A DNA stretch of 62,490 bases from CAYLPU01 sp964385635 (lineage in GTDB: Bacteria; Chloroflexota; Anaerolineae; B4-G1), in NCBI GenBank assembly GCA_964385635.1, contig CAYLPU010000018.1, forward strand, positions 1 to 62,490, given 5' to 3'. A program made the position numbers and the translations under genes. A model generated the notes under the pieces. It was not told where the DNA came from. It did no database searches and saw nothing but the letters and a program-made list of their open reading frames with translations. Shown piece by piece: positions 49,490 to 57,722 of this stretch (position 1 is the stretch's first letter; the number at the start of each line of letters is the position of its first letter).

Positions 49490-51827
49490 TTATGACTGGC
49501 TGAGCAGTTGCGGCTAAACCAAAACTGGCCCAAATGCCCAACCCGGCCCACGTGACGATGCTCACCGCCAGGCCCACGCGCCAGATCCACGGGGCGAACT
49601 CCATCCTGACAACGTGTTCACCCGGCGGGAGCGAGACTGCGCGGAAGGCATAATCGGCCCGCAGCACCTCGGCCGGCACGCCGTCCACCGTCGCCCGCCA
49701 GCCCGGGTAGTACACGTCGCTCAGCACCAGGGTTCCACTCACCGGCGTGCGCACCGCCAACTCGATCTCATTTAATCCATACCGCACGAACGAGATATGA
49801 CTGTCCCCTCTCCATTCTCCATTCTCCAATCTCCAATCTCCAATCCCCGATCCCCATTCCCCATTCTCAACCTGCTCCCGCTCCAGCACTACCATCTGCG
49901 TAGGGTCGAACCCCGGCGTGTGGATTGCCTCCCACGCCGCCGCGTGGTCGTCCACCACCTGCGAGCGATGGACCAGGAGCGCCCGGGGCAGCGCCGTCGT
50001 GTTCAGGTAGACGTCAATTTCCGGGTTCGCGCTGTAGACCGGTACCAGCCGCTCATCGCCGGGCTGCCTGTCCTTGCCAGAAAGGACGTACTTGACGCCC
50101 AACAGGTTGTAGAGCGGCGCCCCCCGCTCACCTGTCGCCCAACGATAGGCCTGGTACGGAGCCAGCCCCAGCGGGTTGTAGACGCCGCCGATGTCGTAGA
50201 GGCCGTGCACCAGAGCCGCGTCCGGCTGCCAGGCCCCGGCCGCCCCTTCGATGCGGAAGAGACCGGGGTCCCGCCCCAGGAAGGCGACGACGTCCTCGTG
50301 GCGAAAGCCCAGCGTGGGATCGTTCGGCTCGGCCTCCAGCGTGGAGCCCAGCCAGATCAAATCGGCCGCCAGCAGAAGCAGGAGCAGCCAACCCGCCCAC
50401 CCGCGCCATCGAGCGAGCCAGACGAGCAACCCACTAAGCCCCAGCAGCGCGGCAGCGATGACGATACTCGTCGTTGCCTGCGGGACACGGTCAGGAGGCG
50501 GCACCGCCCGTGCCTGCGGCAGCCCCACGGCCAGCAGGATGGCCCCGGCGATCAGTGCGCCCAGCCCGGCGGAGTCCCTCCTACCCCGCAGCAGCCGGTC
50601 GAGGCCATAGGCCGCCAGCGCCGCCAGCCCCAGGTCGGCCAGCAGGATCAGCCGCGCCGGTGCCCGTACCTGGTCGAAGGTGGGCACGTAGCGGTACAGC
50701 AGCCCGTAGAGCGGCGTGTACCGTCCCATCGCCAGGATAAAAGCCAGCGGCACCAGGAGTGCGAAGAAGCCGGTGGGAAAACTAGAACGTGAGACGTGAG
50801 ACGTGAAGCGTGAAACGTGAAGCGTGAGGCGTGAAACGTGAGATTTGAGACTCGCAATCCGTGCTTTGCAGTCCGCTGCTATCCCTACCGCTGCCAGCAC
50901 CAGCGTCGCCACGCCCGCGTACCCCACCTCGACCCGTTCCCAGGGGCCCCAGAATCCGGTCAGGCCACGCCCGTAGAAGCCGGGAGCCAGCAGACCGATC
51001 AGCGCCTGCGGCGGCAGCGAGTAGCGGGTTGTCTCGTCGTAGGGCAGGTGGCCCCGGCCGGTGTGTGCGGCCATCTCGTAGGCTGGCAGCAGCATCAACG
51101 CTGCTCCGCCCACTCCCACGGCGATGATAAGCGTCACCAGCCCCAGCGTGCGCAACTCACATCGCCAGCCGCGTCGCAGGTCCACCGCCAGCCGGTAGAG
51201 CAGGTAAAGCACGAGCGTCAGGGCCAGGAAGAGCAGCATCTGGCCGTGGCCGGCCAATGCCGCCACCGCCAACACGACACCAGCCCCGGCCGCCCAGCCA
51301 GGGGTTCTCTTGGTCAGGGCGCGATGCGTCAGTAACAGGAGCAGCGGCAGCCAGGCCGCCGTCGCGTTGAGGTTCAAGTTGCCGATGTGGGTCACGAACA
51401 GGTCGGAGAGGGCGAAGGCCACCCCGCCCACCAGCCCGGCGGGCCGGCGCAGGCCCAATCCCCGCGCCAGGGCGAACATATTCACGCCCGCCAGCCAGAC
51501 GTGGAAGACGACCAGCGCCTCCATCGTCCCGTAGGAGGGCTCGCCGAAAAGGGCGAAGGTCAGCAAGTTGATCGGGTAGAAGACGCCCGACTGGTTGTCG
51601 GCGACGAAGGGGGCGCCGCTGTAAAGATAGGGGTTCCAGAGGGGGATGACGCCAGCCCGCAGGCTGCGAGCGGCGAAGCGGTACATAGGCCAGAGGAAAG
51701 AGACCAGGTCGCCGCCACCGCGCGGAATCCATTGCCCGGCGAAGACCAGCGGCCAGAAGAAAGCCACGGCGATCAGCGCCAATAGCGCCAGGGAGGTCAA
51801 ATCGAGGAGCAGTTCACGGCGTCGCAT
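49446..51827 (-). CDS. YfhO-family multi-pass membrane protein
   Basis: 793 residues with about 12 hydrophobic segments and the YfhO-like pattern SLRAGVIPLWNPYLYSGAPF (after segment 1), LTGFWGPWERVEVGYAGVAT, and a C-terminal beta region with VRTPVSGTLVLSDVYYPGW. Such proteins are thought to move glycosyl groups from lipid carriers to cell-envelope polymers. Overlaps the upstream GT39 gene by 14 bases. Repeat-derived stretches interrupt it: SHVSRLTLHVSRFTSHVS (GTGAAACG repeats, 50784-50851) and GEWGSGIGDWRLENGEW (CCAATCT-type repeats, 49806-49872). Both are in loops. Confidence 0.85.
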   Translation of the reverse strand: MRRRELLLDLTSLALLALIAVAFFWPLVFAGQWIPRGGGDLVSFLWPMYRFAARSLRAGVIPLWNPYLYSGAPFVADNQSGVFYPINLLTFALFGEPSYGTMEALVVFHVWLAGVNMFALARGLGLRRPAGLVGGVAFALSDLFVTHIGNLNLNATAAWLPLLLLLTHRALTKRTPGWAAGAGVVLAVAALAGHGQMLLFLALTLVLYLLYRLAVDLRRGWRCELRTLGLVTLIIAVGVGGAALMLLPAYEMAAHTGRGHLPYDETTRYSLPPQALIGLLAPGFYGRGLTGFWGPWERVEVGYAGVATLVLAAVGIAADCKARIASLKSHVSRLTLHVSRFTSHVSRSSFPTGFFALLVPLAFILAMGRYTPLYGLLYRYVPTFDQVRAPARLILLADLGLAALAAYGLDRLLRGRRDSAGLGALIAGAILLAVGLPQARAVPPPDRVPQATTSIVIAAALLGLSGLLVWLARWRGWAGWLLLLLLAADLIWLGSTLEAEPNDPTLGFRHEDVVAFLGRDPGLFRIEGAAGAWQPDAALVHGLYDIGGVYNPLGLAPYQAYRWATGERGAPLYNLLGVKYVLSGKDRQPGDERLVPVYSANPEIDVYLNTTALPRALLVHRSQVVDDHAAAWEAIHTPGFDPTQMVVLEREQVENGEWGSGIGDWRLENGEWRGDSHISFVRYGLNEIELAVRTPVSGTLVLSDVYYPGWRATVDGVPAEVLRADYAFRAVSLPPGEHVVRMEFAPWIWRVGLAVSIVTWAGLGIWASFGLAATAQPVINGTRIHTDHTDIRR
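49806..49872. repeat. CCAATCT/CCATTCT microrepeat inside the YfhO gene
   Basis: About eight tandem, slightly varying 7-8-base units (CATTCTC, CAATCTC, CCATTCC). In frame they encode GEWGSGIGDWRLENGEW in an exposed part of the protein. A similar CCAATG/ACCAATA series lies at 53827-53863 in the GT39 gene. Confidence 0.75.
50784..50851. repeat. GTGAAACG tandem repeat inside the YfhO gene
   Basis: About eight units of ACGTGAGA/GCGTGAAA/CGTGAAAC. The same repeat occurs at 52708-52742 and 54953-55005 in other genes. In frame it gives SHVSRLTLHVSRFTSHVS in the loop between membrane segments. Confidence 0.8.
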
Positions 51828-53997
51828 CGATAGGCCCCAATTCTATGAACTCGCCTGCCGGGTTGCCGGCTGCGTCGACCAGCGGAATATTGACGACGTC
51901 CGGGTAGGTGTACATCCCACTGCGGACGAAATACGGCGGCGGCGGTGCGTCGGGGCTGATGGGGATGTCGAACCAGGTGACCACAGTGTCGCCCACGCGC
52001 CATCCGGACGCCGGAAACCCCACCCCGTCCATCTGTCCCCAACGAGTGCTTTCACCATCCATCAGGTGGTTGAACCAGTGTATGTCGCTCCCGGTCGATA
52101 CCCCCCCCGGCCCCACCGAAGCGGCGGGGAGTTCCTCGACGCGCCAGTAGAGCGTCCAATGCACCGTACCACCAGGCTGAGGTTCACCCGACCAATCGTA
52201 TCCCACGAGCGTCGCGCCAGAGGCCCAGCGTGCCGGCTCGCCGCCCCATGGGTGAGCCGGAGTCACAGCGGCCGGCTGCCAGCAGAAGAAGCGGTACATT
52301 CCCTCACCGCCGCCTCGCAGTGGCAGCGCTGGTTCAACCTCAATGGCTATCTCTGCCAGCGGTGTCAGCGCAGGCCCGGCCCTGGGGTCCGCCAGGTACA
52401 CGGCCGGCTGGGCTGGCAACACCAGTGCCTGCCGCCCATCCACCAGGCGGTGATCTTGCCGCAGCAGAACGTCGAAGACAGCCGCCTGTCCATTATAGCG
52501 GGGATCGGCCCCAGGCAGAAGCGCGATCAATTCCGCATCCCCTGTCTCGGTCAGGAGTTCCTCCGCCCGGTGGGCCGCCGCCAGCGGATATTTGACCGGT
52601 GCGCCGTACCCACCCGGCGTGTCGTGCGTGTCCACGAAGGTCAGCAGTGACTGCTGGAAGTACACCTGCCAAACGAGGAGCAACACGATGAGCAGCGCAC
52701 AGGCATGGGGAGTGAAACGTGAGGTGTGAGTGGTAAGGCGTGATACATTTCGCTTTCCCCAGTCCATCACATCCACCAGGAGCAGGGCGATGGTCAGGTG
52801 TTGCACCGGGTACAGCAGGATCAGGGTGTGGAGACGCACTGGCTCGGTGTGACGCAGCAGCAGCGCCACGGGCACACCGAACCAGCATAGGAGCACCAGC
52901 CGCGCCGCCCCCTGGTGCGAGAGGCGCCCCCGACCGGCCAACGCCTCCCGTCCCACCTGCCAGATCAGCCAGGCCAGGCCAGCCCACAAGAGCGTTGTCT
53001 CGACGCGATCGAGCCAGCGCAGATCAAGAATAGATGCCACAAAGTCCGCGTGATACGCTCCAGCCAGGTCCTCCAGGTGGTAGCCGCCGACGATCAGCGC
53101 GGCCACACGGGGGGCCTGCAGGTACAGGGGCGGGGCCCCCTCGCCTCTACCTCCGAATCGCCCGGCCAGGTCCGCGAAGGCGCGCAGGTTGGGCCAGCCC
53201 TGGCGAGCGTCCTGGAGCAGGTAGGGACTCAAGATGAGCGCCAGCAGCACGAGGCCAACCAGCAGGGGGGTGGGGCGGACGCAGCGATGGAATAGGAGCA
53301 CGACGGCGGCCAGGATGAAGAGAAACACCAGCCCGCCCAGGTGGAGGCTCACTAGACACCCTGCCATCACCAGCGCACCCGTTAGCGCCCAGGGCCTGCG
53401 GCGCACGACCAGTGCCAGGACGGCGGAGACGAAGAGCAGCGTGAGGGTGGGCAGGTTCTGTGCCCAGACCTTGCGGCTGTAGAAAACTGCCCATGGGCTG
53501 GCCGCGAAGAGGAGTGACGCCAGTGCTCCCACGCGCCAGTCGAAGTAGGCCCGCCCGATCCAGTAGGACAGTCCCACCGCCACCACGCCCAGGAGCGCCA
53601 CCCAGCCTGCTGCCAGCCGGGGGTCTTGGGAGAGGGTAAAGGGCAGCGCCAGCACATAACTCATCAGCGGCGGATTACGGGGGCCCTGGGAACTGATCAT
53701 CCCCATCGCCGGGAACTGACCCTCGTGGACGATCGCCAGGGCACTGCGGGCCGTCGTCGCCTCGTCGTACTTGAACTCGACCAGGTCGAGCCGGGTCAAT
53801 CGCAGGCCGGCCGCCAGGAGGAGGATGCCAATGACCAATGTCCAATGACCAATACCCAATGGACGGGTGGTTGGAGGGCGATTTTTAACGCAGAGACGCA
53901 GAGGAGCGGAGGCGCAGAGATTCTTAAGCGGCGCTTCAGTATTTGAAGACATCAGGACGTTTGACTGAGAAACATTCATCTGACAGTATCTTTTCAA
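51814..53997 (-). CDS. GT39-type integral membrane glycosyltransferase
   Basis: 727 residues, with a first membrane segment around GHWTLVIGILLLAAGL and the catalytic acidic pair in LVEFKYDEATTARSAL, typical of GT39/PMT-like and ArnT-like lipid-linked sugar transferases. About ten membrane segments, then a soluble C-terminal domain of about 200 residues. The true start is unclear: the first 50 residues (NLCASAPLRLCVKNRPPTTR and the GIGHWT stretch) are derived from CGCAGAG- and CCAATG-type repeats, and ATGs at 53997 and 53952 are both possible. Partner of the YfhO-like protein in envelope glycosylation (inference). Confidence 0.8.
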   Translation of the reverse strand: MKRYCQMNVSQSNVLMSSNTEAPLKNLCASAPLRLCVKNRPPTTRPLGIGHWTLVIGILLLAAGLRLTRLDLVEFKYDEATTARSALAIVHEGQFPAMGMISSQGPRNPPLMSYVLALPFTLSQDPRLAAGWVALLGVVAVGLSYWIGRAYFDWRVGALASLLFAASPWAVFYSRKVWAQNLPTLTLLFVSAVLALVVRRRPWALTGALVMAGCLVSLHLGGLVFLFILAAVVLLFHRCVRPTPLLVGLVLLALILSPYLLQDARQGWPNLRAFADLAGRFGGRGEGAPPLYLQAPRVAALIVGGYHLEDLAGAYHADFVASILDLRWLDRVETTLLWAGLAWLIWQVGREALAGRGRLSHQGAARLVLLCWFGVPVALLLRHTEPVRLHTLILLYPVQHLTIALLLVDVMDWGKRNVSRLTTHTSRFTPHACALLIVLLLVWQVYFQQSLLTFVDTHDTPGGYGAPVKYPLAAAHRAEELLTETGDAELIALLPGADPRYNGQAAVFDVLLRQDHRLVDGRQALVLPAQPAVYLADPRAGPALTPLAEIAIEVEPALPLRGGGEGMYRFFCWQPAAVTPAHPWGGEPARWASGATLVGYDWSGEPQPGGTVHWTLYWRVEELPAASVGPGGVSTGSDIHWFNHLMDGESTRWGQMDGVGFPASGWRVGDTVVTWFDIPISPDAPPPPYFVRSGMYTYPDVVNIPLVDAAGNPAGEFIELGPIDATP
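52708..52742. repeat. GTGAAACG-type repeat inside the GT39 gene
   Basis: AGTGAAACGTGAGGTGTGAG and following units; the translation is RLTTHTSRFTPHAC between two membrane segments. Related to the repeats at 50784 and 54953. Confidence 0.6.
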
Positions 53998-54072
53998 AAA
54001 TTCGGGGAAAGAAACCGGGTTTTTTCTGAAAAACCCGGTTTCTCATCTGTCAAACCCCAGTTTATTGAGAAG
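53994..54072. repeat. 79-bp dispersed repeat, copy 2
   Basis: Same sequence as 14452-14530, with one clear internal difference (AGTTTATTG instead of AGTTTGTTG) and minor end differences. It carries the 32-base palindrome core at 54011-54042. CGCAGAGACGC-type repeats flank it in opposite orientations (53889-53922 and 54096-54121). Confidence 0.85.
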
Positions 54073-54121
54073 ACACACCTGACACTTGTTTTTCTTGGCG
54101 TCTCTGCGCCTCTGCGTTGAA

Positions 54122-54170
54122 TCGGGGTTGTTCCTGTTGCGGTAGGCACACCGCGCTCTTCGGCCTGTCC
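54122..54170 (-). other. Probable template-repeat (TR) fragment of a diversity-generating retroelement
   Basis: On the minus strand 54156-54122 matches 54583-54549 (the 3' end of the FGE target gene) at 31 of 35 positions. Three of the four differences are at adenines of this copy, as expected if it is the template and the target copy was adenine-mutagenised. Translated it gives CAYRNRNNP against CAFRNRYNP in the target. The copy is cut on its 3' side by a CGCAGAGG-type repeat, so it is a relic. Confidence 0.6.
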
Positions 54171-54182
54171 CCCCATCACTCA

Positions 54183-54215
54183 AGACCTCGGAGGTCTCAG
54201 AGACCTCCGAAGTCT
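54183..54215. repeat. Palindromic repeat truncating avd
   Basis: AGACCTCGGAGGTCT-CAG-AGACCTCCGAAGTCT, 33 bases, near-perfect palindrome. It begins within the last codons of the avd remnant and directly precedes the TR fragment, so it marks the deletion or insertion junction. Confidence 0.8.
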
Positions 54216-54388
54216 GCGGGCAGCCGGCCAGCCTGCAGGAGTAGATCATAGAAGCCAAAAGCGGTCTCCTCCAACCGTTTGGCCAGCCGGAAGCGCTCGT
54301 TCCTGGGGAAGCGGGTGGTGCGGCCCAGCAGCCAGACCAGGAAATCGTAGGTCTTGACGAAGATGGGCGATTGTTTCCCCCTGCTCAT
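54197..54388 (-). pseudogene. avd: Truncated Avd (bAvd-type DGR accessory protein)
   Basis: 63 residues from the ATG at 54388 (MSRGKQSPIF). KTYDFLVWLLGRTTRFPRNE and RFRLAKRLEETAF are the N-terminal helices of bAvd, the accessory protein that binds reverse transcriptase in diversity-generating retroelements. Normal Avd has about 115-125 residues forming a four-helix bundle. Here the last two helices are missing and the end reads into a palindromic repeat. It follows the NACHT-FGE target gene after about 110 bases, the usual DGR order. Likely non-functional. Confidence 0.75.
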
Positions 54389-54499
54389 AACAGGTTGGAT
54401 GATACCATAAGATGATACTGTAGGCAAACGCCGGAAATCGAAAAAAATCGCTTCCAGAACTCCAGAAACTCAGCAGCACAGCAACCCAGCAGCCCAGAA

Positions 54500-55905
54500 T
54501 CAGGAGAGTTGGAGGAGCGCCCGAAACCCGCTGTCGTCGGGCCCGTTGGCGGGGTTGTACCTGTTGCGGAAGGCGCACCGCGCAAGTCGCGCCTCGCCGT
54601 ACCAGGAACCGGAGCGCACGACCCGCAGGTCGGTACCGCCTGGCTCCTCCCGGCCGTCTTCGGGATCGTAGGGGTAGCCGAAGGCCGGCCGCTCCACCTC
54701 CGGTCCCCAGCGACTGGAGGTCCACTCCCAGACGTTACCAGCGCAATCGAGCGAGCCGCAGGGGGTGGCCCCCTCGGAGTAGACCCCCACCGGGGTGGTC
54801 GTCAGCACCCGTCCCTCCAGCGTGTTGACCTTCGTTTCGTCCCATTGGTCCCCCCAGGGGTAGCGACGGGCCTGTTTGCCGCCTGTGGCGAGCCTCGTCG
54901 AGCCATCCCACCTCGCCGCCTTCTCCCACTCCGCCTCCGTCGGCAGCCGCACGTGAAGACGTGAAACGTGAAGCGTGAAACGTGAAACGTGTTGCGTGTT
55001 GCGTAACTGGTGGGTGAGCCAGGCGCAGTAGGCGCGGGCCTCGTACCAGCAGACGCCGACGACCGGCTGGGAGGGGTTGTTGTAGCGGCGGTCTTCCCAC
55101 AAGCGGGGCTGGCGCCGCTCGGCAGCGGTGGACCCGGCTGCTTTCTGCACCTGCCGGGCCAGTTCCTCGTCGTCGAGAGTGGCAACCCACCTCCAGGTTT
55201 CAGCCTGCTGCGGGATCATCCGTCGCTGGGCTATCCACTCGTCGAGGTCTACCGCCCCCTCCCGCACCCACTGGCCGATCTGCCGCCAGCGGCGGAACCA
55301 GGGTTCGCTCAGGTCCAATTCGCCCCGCAGCCAACTGCGGGCCTCGCCGGTGTCCCACCAGCGTTCGTCCTCGTACCCCCCGTCCTCGACGAAACAACCG
55401 TACTCGACGTTGGTGACCGGGTACAGGCCGACGACGTAGTCGTGGGGAACGACGACGGTGTGGGTCCGGTAACCGGTCGCCTCAGAGTATTCGTTGTCGT
55501 AGGCATCGGGGTCGTCGCGGGAACTGCCCATCTGGAACGGCCCGGCCGGCACCACCTGGCTCCAGGCGGGTTCCACAAAGCGGACGCGGTGACCATCGGG
55601 GTGGATGGCCATTCGTTCCCGCTCTCTATCCTGTCCGAGGATGCGAGGGTCGCCCAGCGCGCCCAGCGCCAGGCCGCAGGAGATGCGCAGCGAGAGACGC
55701 TGGCGAGGGTTCAGGCCACCGGTCGTGGCGGGGTCGCGCATGATGGCCAGGAACCGGTCGGTCACCTCGGCCCGCGCCCGCTCCTCTGGCCGCAGGCCCG
55801 TCTCCAGCAGGCAGCGGGCGGCCAGGGGCGGGTTGTGGGGCAGGACGGCCCGCGCCAGGCGGGGCCAGTCGCTCCCCCCCTCTGTCCCCCCCATTGGGGG
55901 GGAAG
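54500..55905 (-). CDS. FGE/SUMF1-like (C-type lectin fold) C-terminal part of the DGR target
   Basis: This frame carries the second half of the NACHT-FGE protein (nominal open frame 54500-56308; only the part after the repeat near 55873-55920 is meaningful). After helical repeats (DWPRLARAVLPHNPPLAARCL) comes the FGE-sulfatase domain: VPAGPFQMGSS, VGLYPVTNVEYGCFV, RLPTEAEWEKAAR, CAGNVWEWTSSRW. The end, LRVVRSGSWYGEARLARCAF through GFRALLQLS, is the classic variable region of DGR targets, corresponding to the template-repeat fragment at 54122. It would bind a ligand and activate the NACHT part. A GTGAAACG repeat adds TQHVSRFTLHVSRLH before the PTEAEW motif. Confidence 0.8.
54549..54583 (-). 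other. Variable repeat (VR) core at the 3' end of the target gene
   Basis: 35 bases that align without gaps to 54122-54156 with four mismatches, three at template adenines. It codes for CAFRNRYNPA in the ligand-facing loop of the lectin-fold domain, the place where DGR targets are diversified. Confidence 0.6.
54953..55005. repeat. GTGAAACG tandem repeat inside the FGE domain
   Basis: About six units of ACGTGAAA/GCGTGAAA/TTGCGTG. It adds about 15 in-frame residues in a loop before LPTEAEW of the FGE domain. Confidence 0.75.
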
Positions 55906-57695
55906 GAGGGGGAGAGGGCGGCCCGAGCCGCCGCCAGGACGGTGGCTTCCTCCCAGCCGGTGGTCGGCGGCGGGGGCAGGGGGTCCCAACCGCTCTCGAC
56001 GAACTGCCATTTCTCCTTCCAGGGGATGTGCCACAGGGGTGGTTCGTCCAGGCCCTCACCCCCGTCCCCTCTCCCAGAGGGAGAGGGGAGGCGGAAGCGG
56101 CGGAGGAGTTCCCGGCCGGCGAAGTGCTCCAGAAGTAGTTGGTGGTAGAAGCGGACGGCGGGAGCCTCGGGCTGGCCCCGGCACTCCAGCAGGCAGGCGG
56201 ATTCGGCCAATGCCAGCATCCTCCGTGGCTCGGTGTCCACCCGGTCTCCGCCCACGTCCACTCGTTCCGGCAGGCGGGAGAGCGCCCAGTAGCGGGGCTG
56301 GGGGGCATTCTGACCTTCCCACAGCATGGCGAAGGCCAACCGGTCCAACGCCAGTTGCAGCGCCGCCCGTTCCTTCCCGGTCAGCACCTGGCCGGGCCGG
56401 TCCGCCTCGTAGGCCAGCCAGCGGTCCACGAAGTGCTGCACCAGCGCGGCCCGGTTCTCGGGGAGATGCTCCCAGTCCCGGTAGACGTCAACCAGTATCA
56501 CCAGCCAGAACGGGTTGCGGGCCAGGCCATACAGCCCGCGCTCGGGACCACGGGCCTTCCGGTCGTCCAGGAGCGCCTGCCACAGATTCTCCCCCTGCTC
56601 GGGCGCATCCTGGAAGCGGCGGGCGACGAAGTCCTGGATGCGTCCCTCGTCCATCGGCTCGACCTCCAGCCGGGGCAGCGCCAGGCCGGTGCCGTAGTCG
56701 GCTATGCGGCAGGCGACCAACGCCCGGTTGCCAGGGGGAAACTCCTCCTGGAAGAAAAGGCGCCAGGCCTTCACCCGGGCCTCGTAGTCCCGCTCGGCGG
56801 CGGCGGGCATCTCGTTGAGGCCGTCGGCCAGGAGCCACAACCGCCCTGCCTCCAGGACGGACGGAAGGTTTTCGTCGCCGTACCAGCGGCGGTACTGGTC
56901 GGTCAAGAAGTCCATGGGAGCGCCTGCGGCGTGGTCGCCCAGGCTGACGAAGAGGGGGAGAGGGGCGGAGGGGTCATCCAGGACGGCCCGCAGCAGGGTC
57001 AGCCCCAGGTGGCGCAGGGAGGTGGACTTGCCTGCGCCGGGCTCGCCCAGGATGACGAGCGCGGGGAAGGGCTCTCCCTGGGGCGAGGCCGGGTTGGGGG
57101 CCTCGACGGCGGTCCGGATGTCGTCGTAGGTGCGCTCCTCCCGGCGGAAGAGGGCGTCGCCAGGGGCCAGGATAGCGCGGCGAAAGCGAAGTTGCAGCGG
57201 GACGTAAAGCGGTTCCTCGGCCTCGGCCCGGACCGTGGGGCTGCGCCGGTCCCGCCGCTGGCGGGCAGCGTACTCGCGGGCGCGGCGGGCGAAGTCGGCC
57301 GGGGGCACCAGGTCGTCGGAGAGAGCCTGGGCGACGGCCGCCAGTTCGCGACGAGTCTCTGCGGGCGCGTCCGGGGGCAGTTCGTGCAGCGCCTGTACCA
57401 GCGCCTGTGCCTGGGGGCGGCTGAGCACCGCCTCCTCCCGGCCCACGACGACGTTGCCCTCCCCGTCGCGGGTCAGTATTTCGTGGACGCGGGCTGGGTC
57501 GGCTGCCCGCATCAGATCCGCGAGCACCTGCGCCAGGGCCAATGTGTCCTGGAAGGTCTGGCCGTGGAAGACCGTCTTGTGGCTTGGGCCGTAGGTAATA
57601 TCGCCTGTCTGGGTGATGTCCTTTCCCACTGCCGCTTGCCTGGTCCCATTGCCGACGCTCCCGGTGATGTCTACTTCGGCGTTGTTGTCTGGCAT
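55626..57695 (-). CDS. NACHT-family NTPase N-terminal part of a split NACHT-FGE protein
   Basis: NLR-like signalling NTPase. The first 50 residues (GSVGNGTRQAAVGKDITQTG) look beta-helical; residues 50-150 are helical. NACHT Walker A is GEPGAGKST (217-225) and Walker B is LWLLADGLNEMP (286-297), followed by winged-helix/helical parts to about residue 600. After TVLAAARAAL the frame runs into the G/C palindrome at 55873-55920 and becomes meaningless (PAPQPAPGRP). The continuation (helical repeats plus FGE) is in another frame. One base change in the C7 or G7 tracts would join them into one protein of about 1060 residues. NACHT proteins of bacteria include phage-defence sensors. Confidence 0.8.
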   Translation of the reverse strand: MPDNNAEVDITGSVGNGTRQAAVGKDITQTGDITYGPSHKTVFHGQTFQDTLALAQVLADLMRAADPARVHEILTRDGEGNVVVGREEAVLSRPQAQALVQALHELPPDAPAETRRELAAVAQALSDDLVPPADFARRAREYAARQRRDRRSPTVRAEAEEPLYVPLQLRFRRAILAPGDALFRREERTYDDIRTAVEAPNPASPQGEPFPALVILGEPGAGKSTSLRHLGLTLLRAVLDDPSAPLPLFVSLGDHAAGAPMDFLTDQYRRWYGDENLPSVLEAGRLWLLADGLNEMPAAAERDYEARVKAWRLFFQEEFPPGNRALVACRIADYGTGLALPRLEVEPMDEGRIQDFVARRFQDAPEQGENLWQALLDDRKARGPERGLYGLARNPFWLVILVDVYRDWEHLPENRAALVQHFVDRWLAYEADRPGQVLTGKERAALQLALDRLAFAMLWEGQNAPQPRYWALSRLPERVDVGGDRVDTEPRRMLALAESACLLECRGQPEAPAVRFYHQLLLEHFAGRELLRRFRLPSPSGRGDGGEGLDEPPLWHIPWKEKWQFVESGWDPLPPPPTTGWEEATVLAAARAALSPSFPPNGGDRGGERLAPPGAGRPAPQPAPGRPLPAGDGPAARGAGAGRGDRPVPGHHARPRHDRWPEPSPASLAAHLLRPGAGRAGRPSHPRTG
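55873..55920. repeat. Homopolymer-rich G/C palindrome at the NACHT-FGE frameshift
   Basis: C7 (55874-55880), C7 (55886-55892) and G7 (96-102 of the same block, 55896-55902) arranged as an inverted repeat around CATTG. It separates the NACHT and FGE reading frames. Slippage here would switch between split and full-length protein; a sequencing or assembly error is also possible. Confidence 0.75.
56055..56096. repeat. G/C palindrome inside the NACHT gene (in frame)
   Basis: CCCTCACCCCCGTCCCCTCTCC then GGGAGAGGGGAGG. It encodes LPSPSGRGDGGEGLDEP, a loop typical of this repeat class, without breaking the frame. Confidence 0.65.
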
Positions 57696-57722
57696 TTCGG
57701 CGTCCCTTATACCTCGACTATC

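Noticed and set aside
49797..50792. 331-residue plus-strand open frame
   Set aside because: Antisense to the YfhO gene; Arg/Gln/Pro-rich shadow.
50784..50851. CRISPR array
   Set aside because: Units are 7-8 bases without spacers; also true for the repeats at 14958, 52708 and 54953. No cas genes present.
53880..54500. Reverse transcriptase gene for the DGR
   Set aside because: No frame of sufficient length and no YxDD-type motif seen; only repeats, the template fragment and truncated avd.
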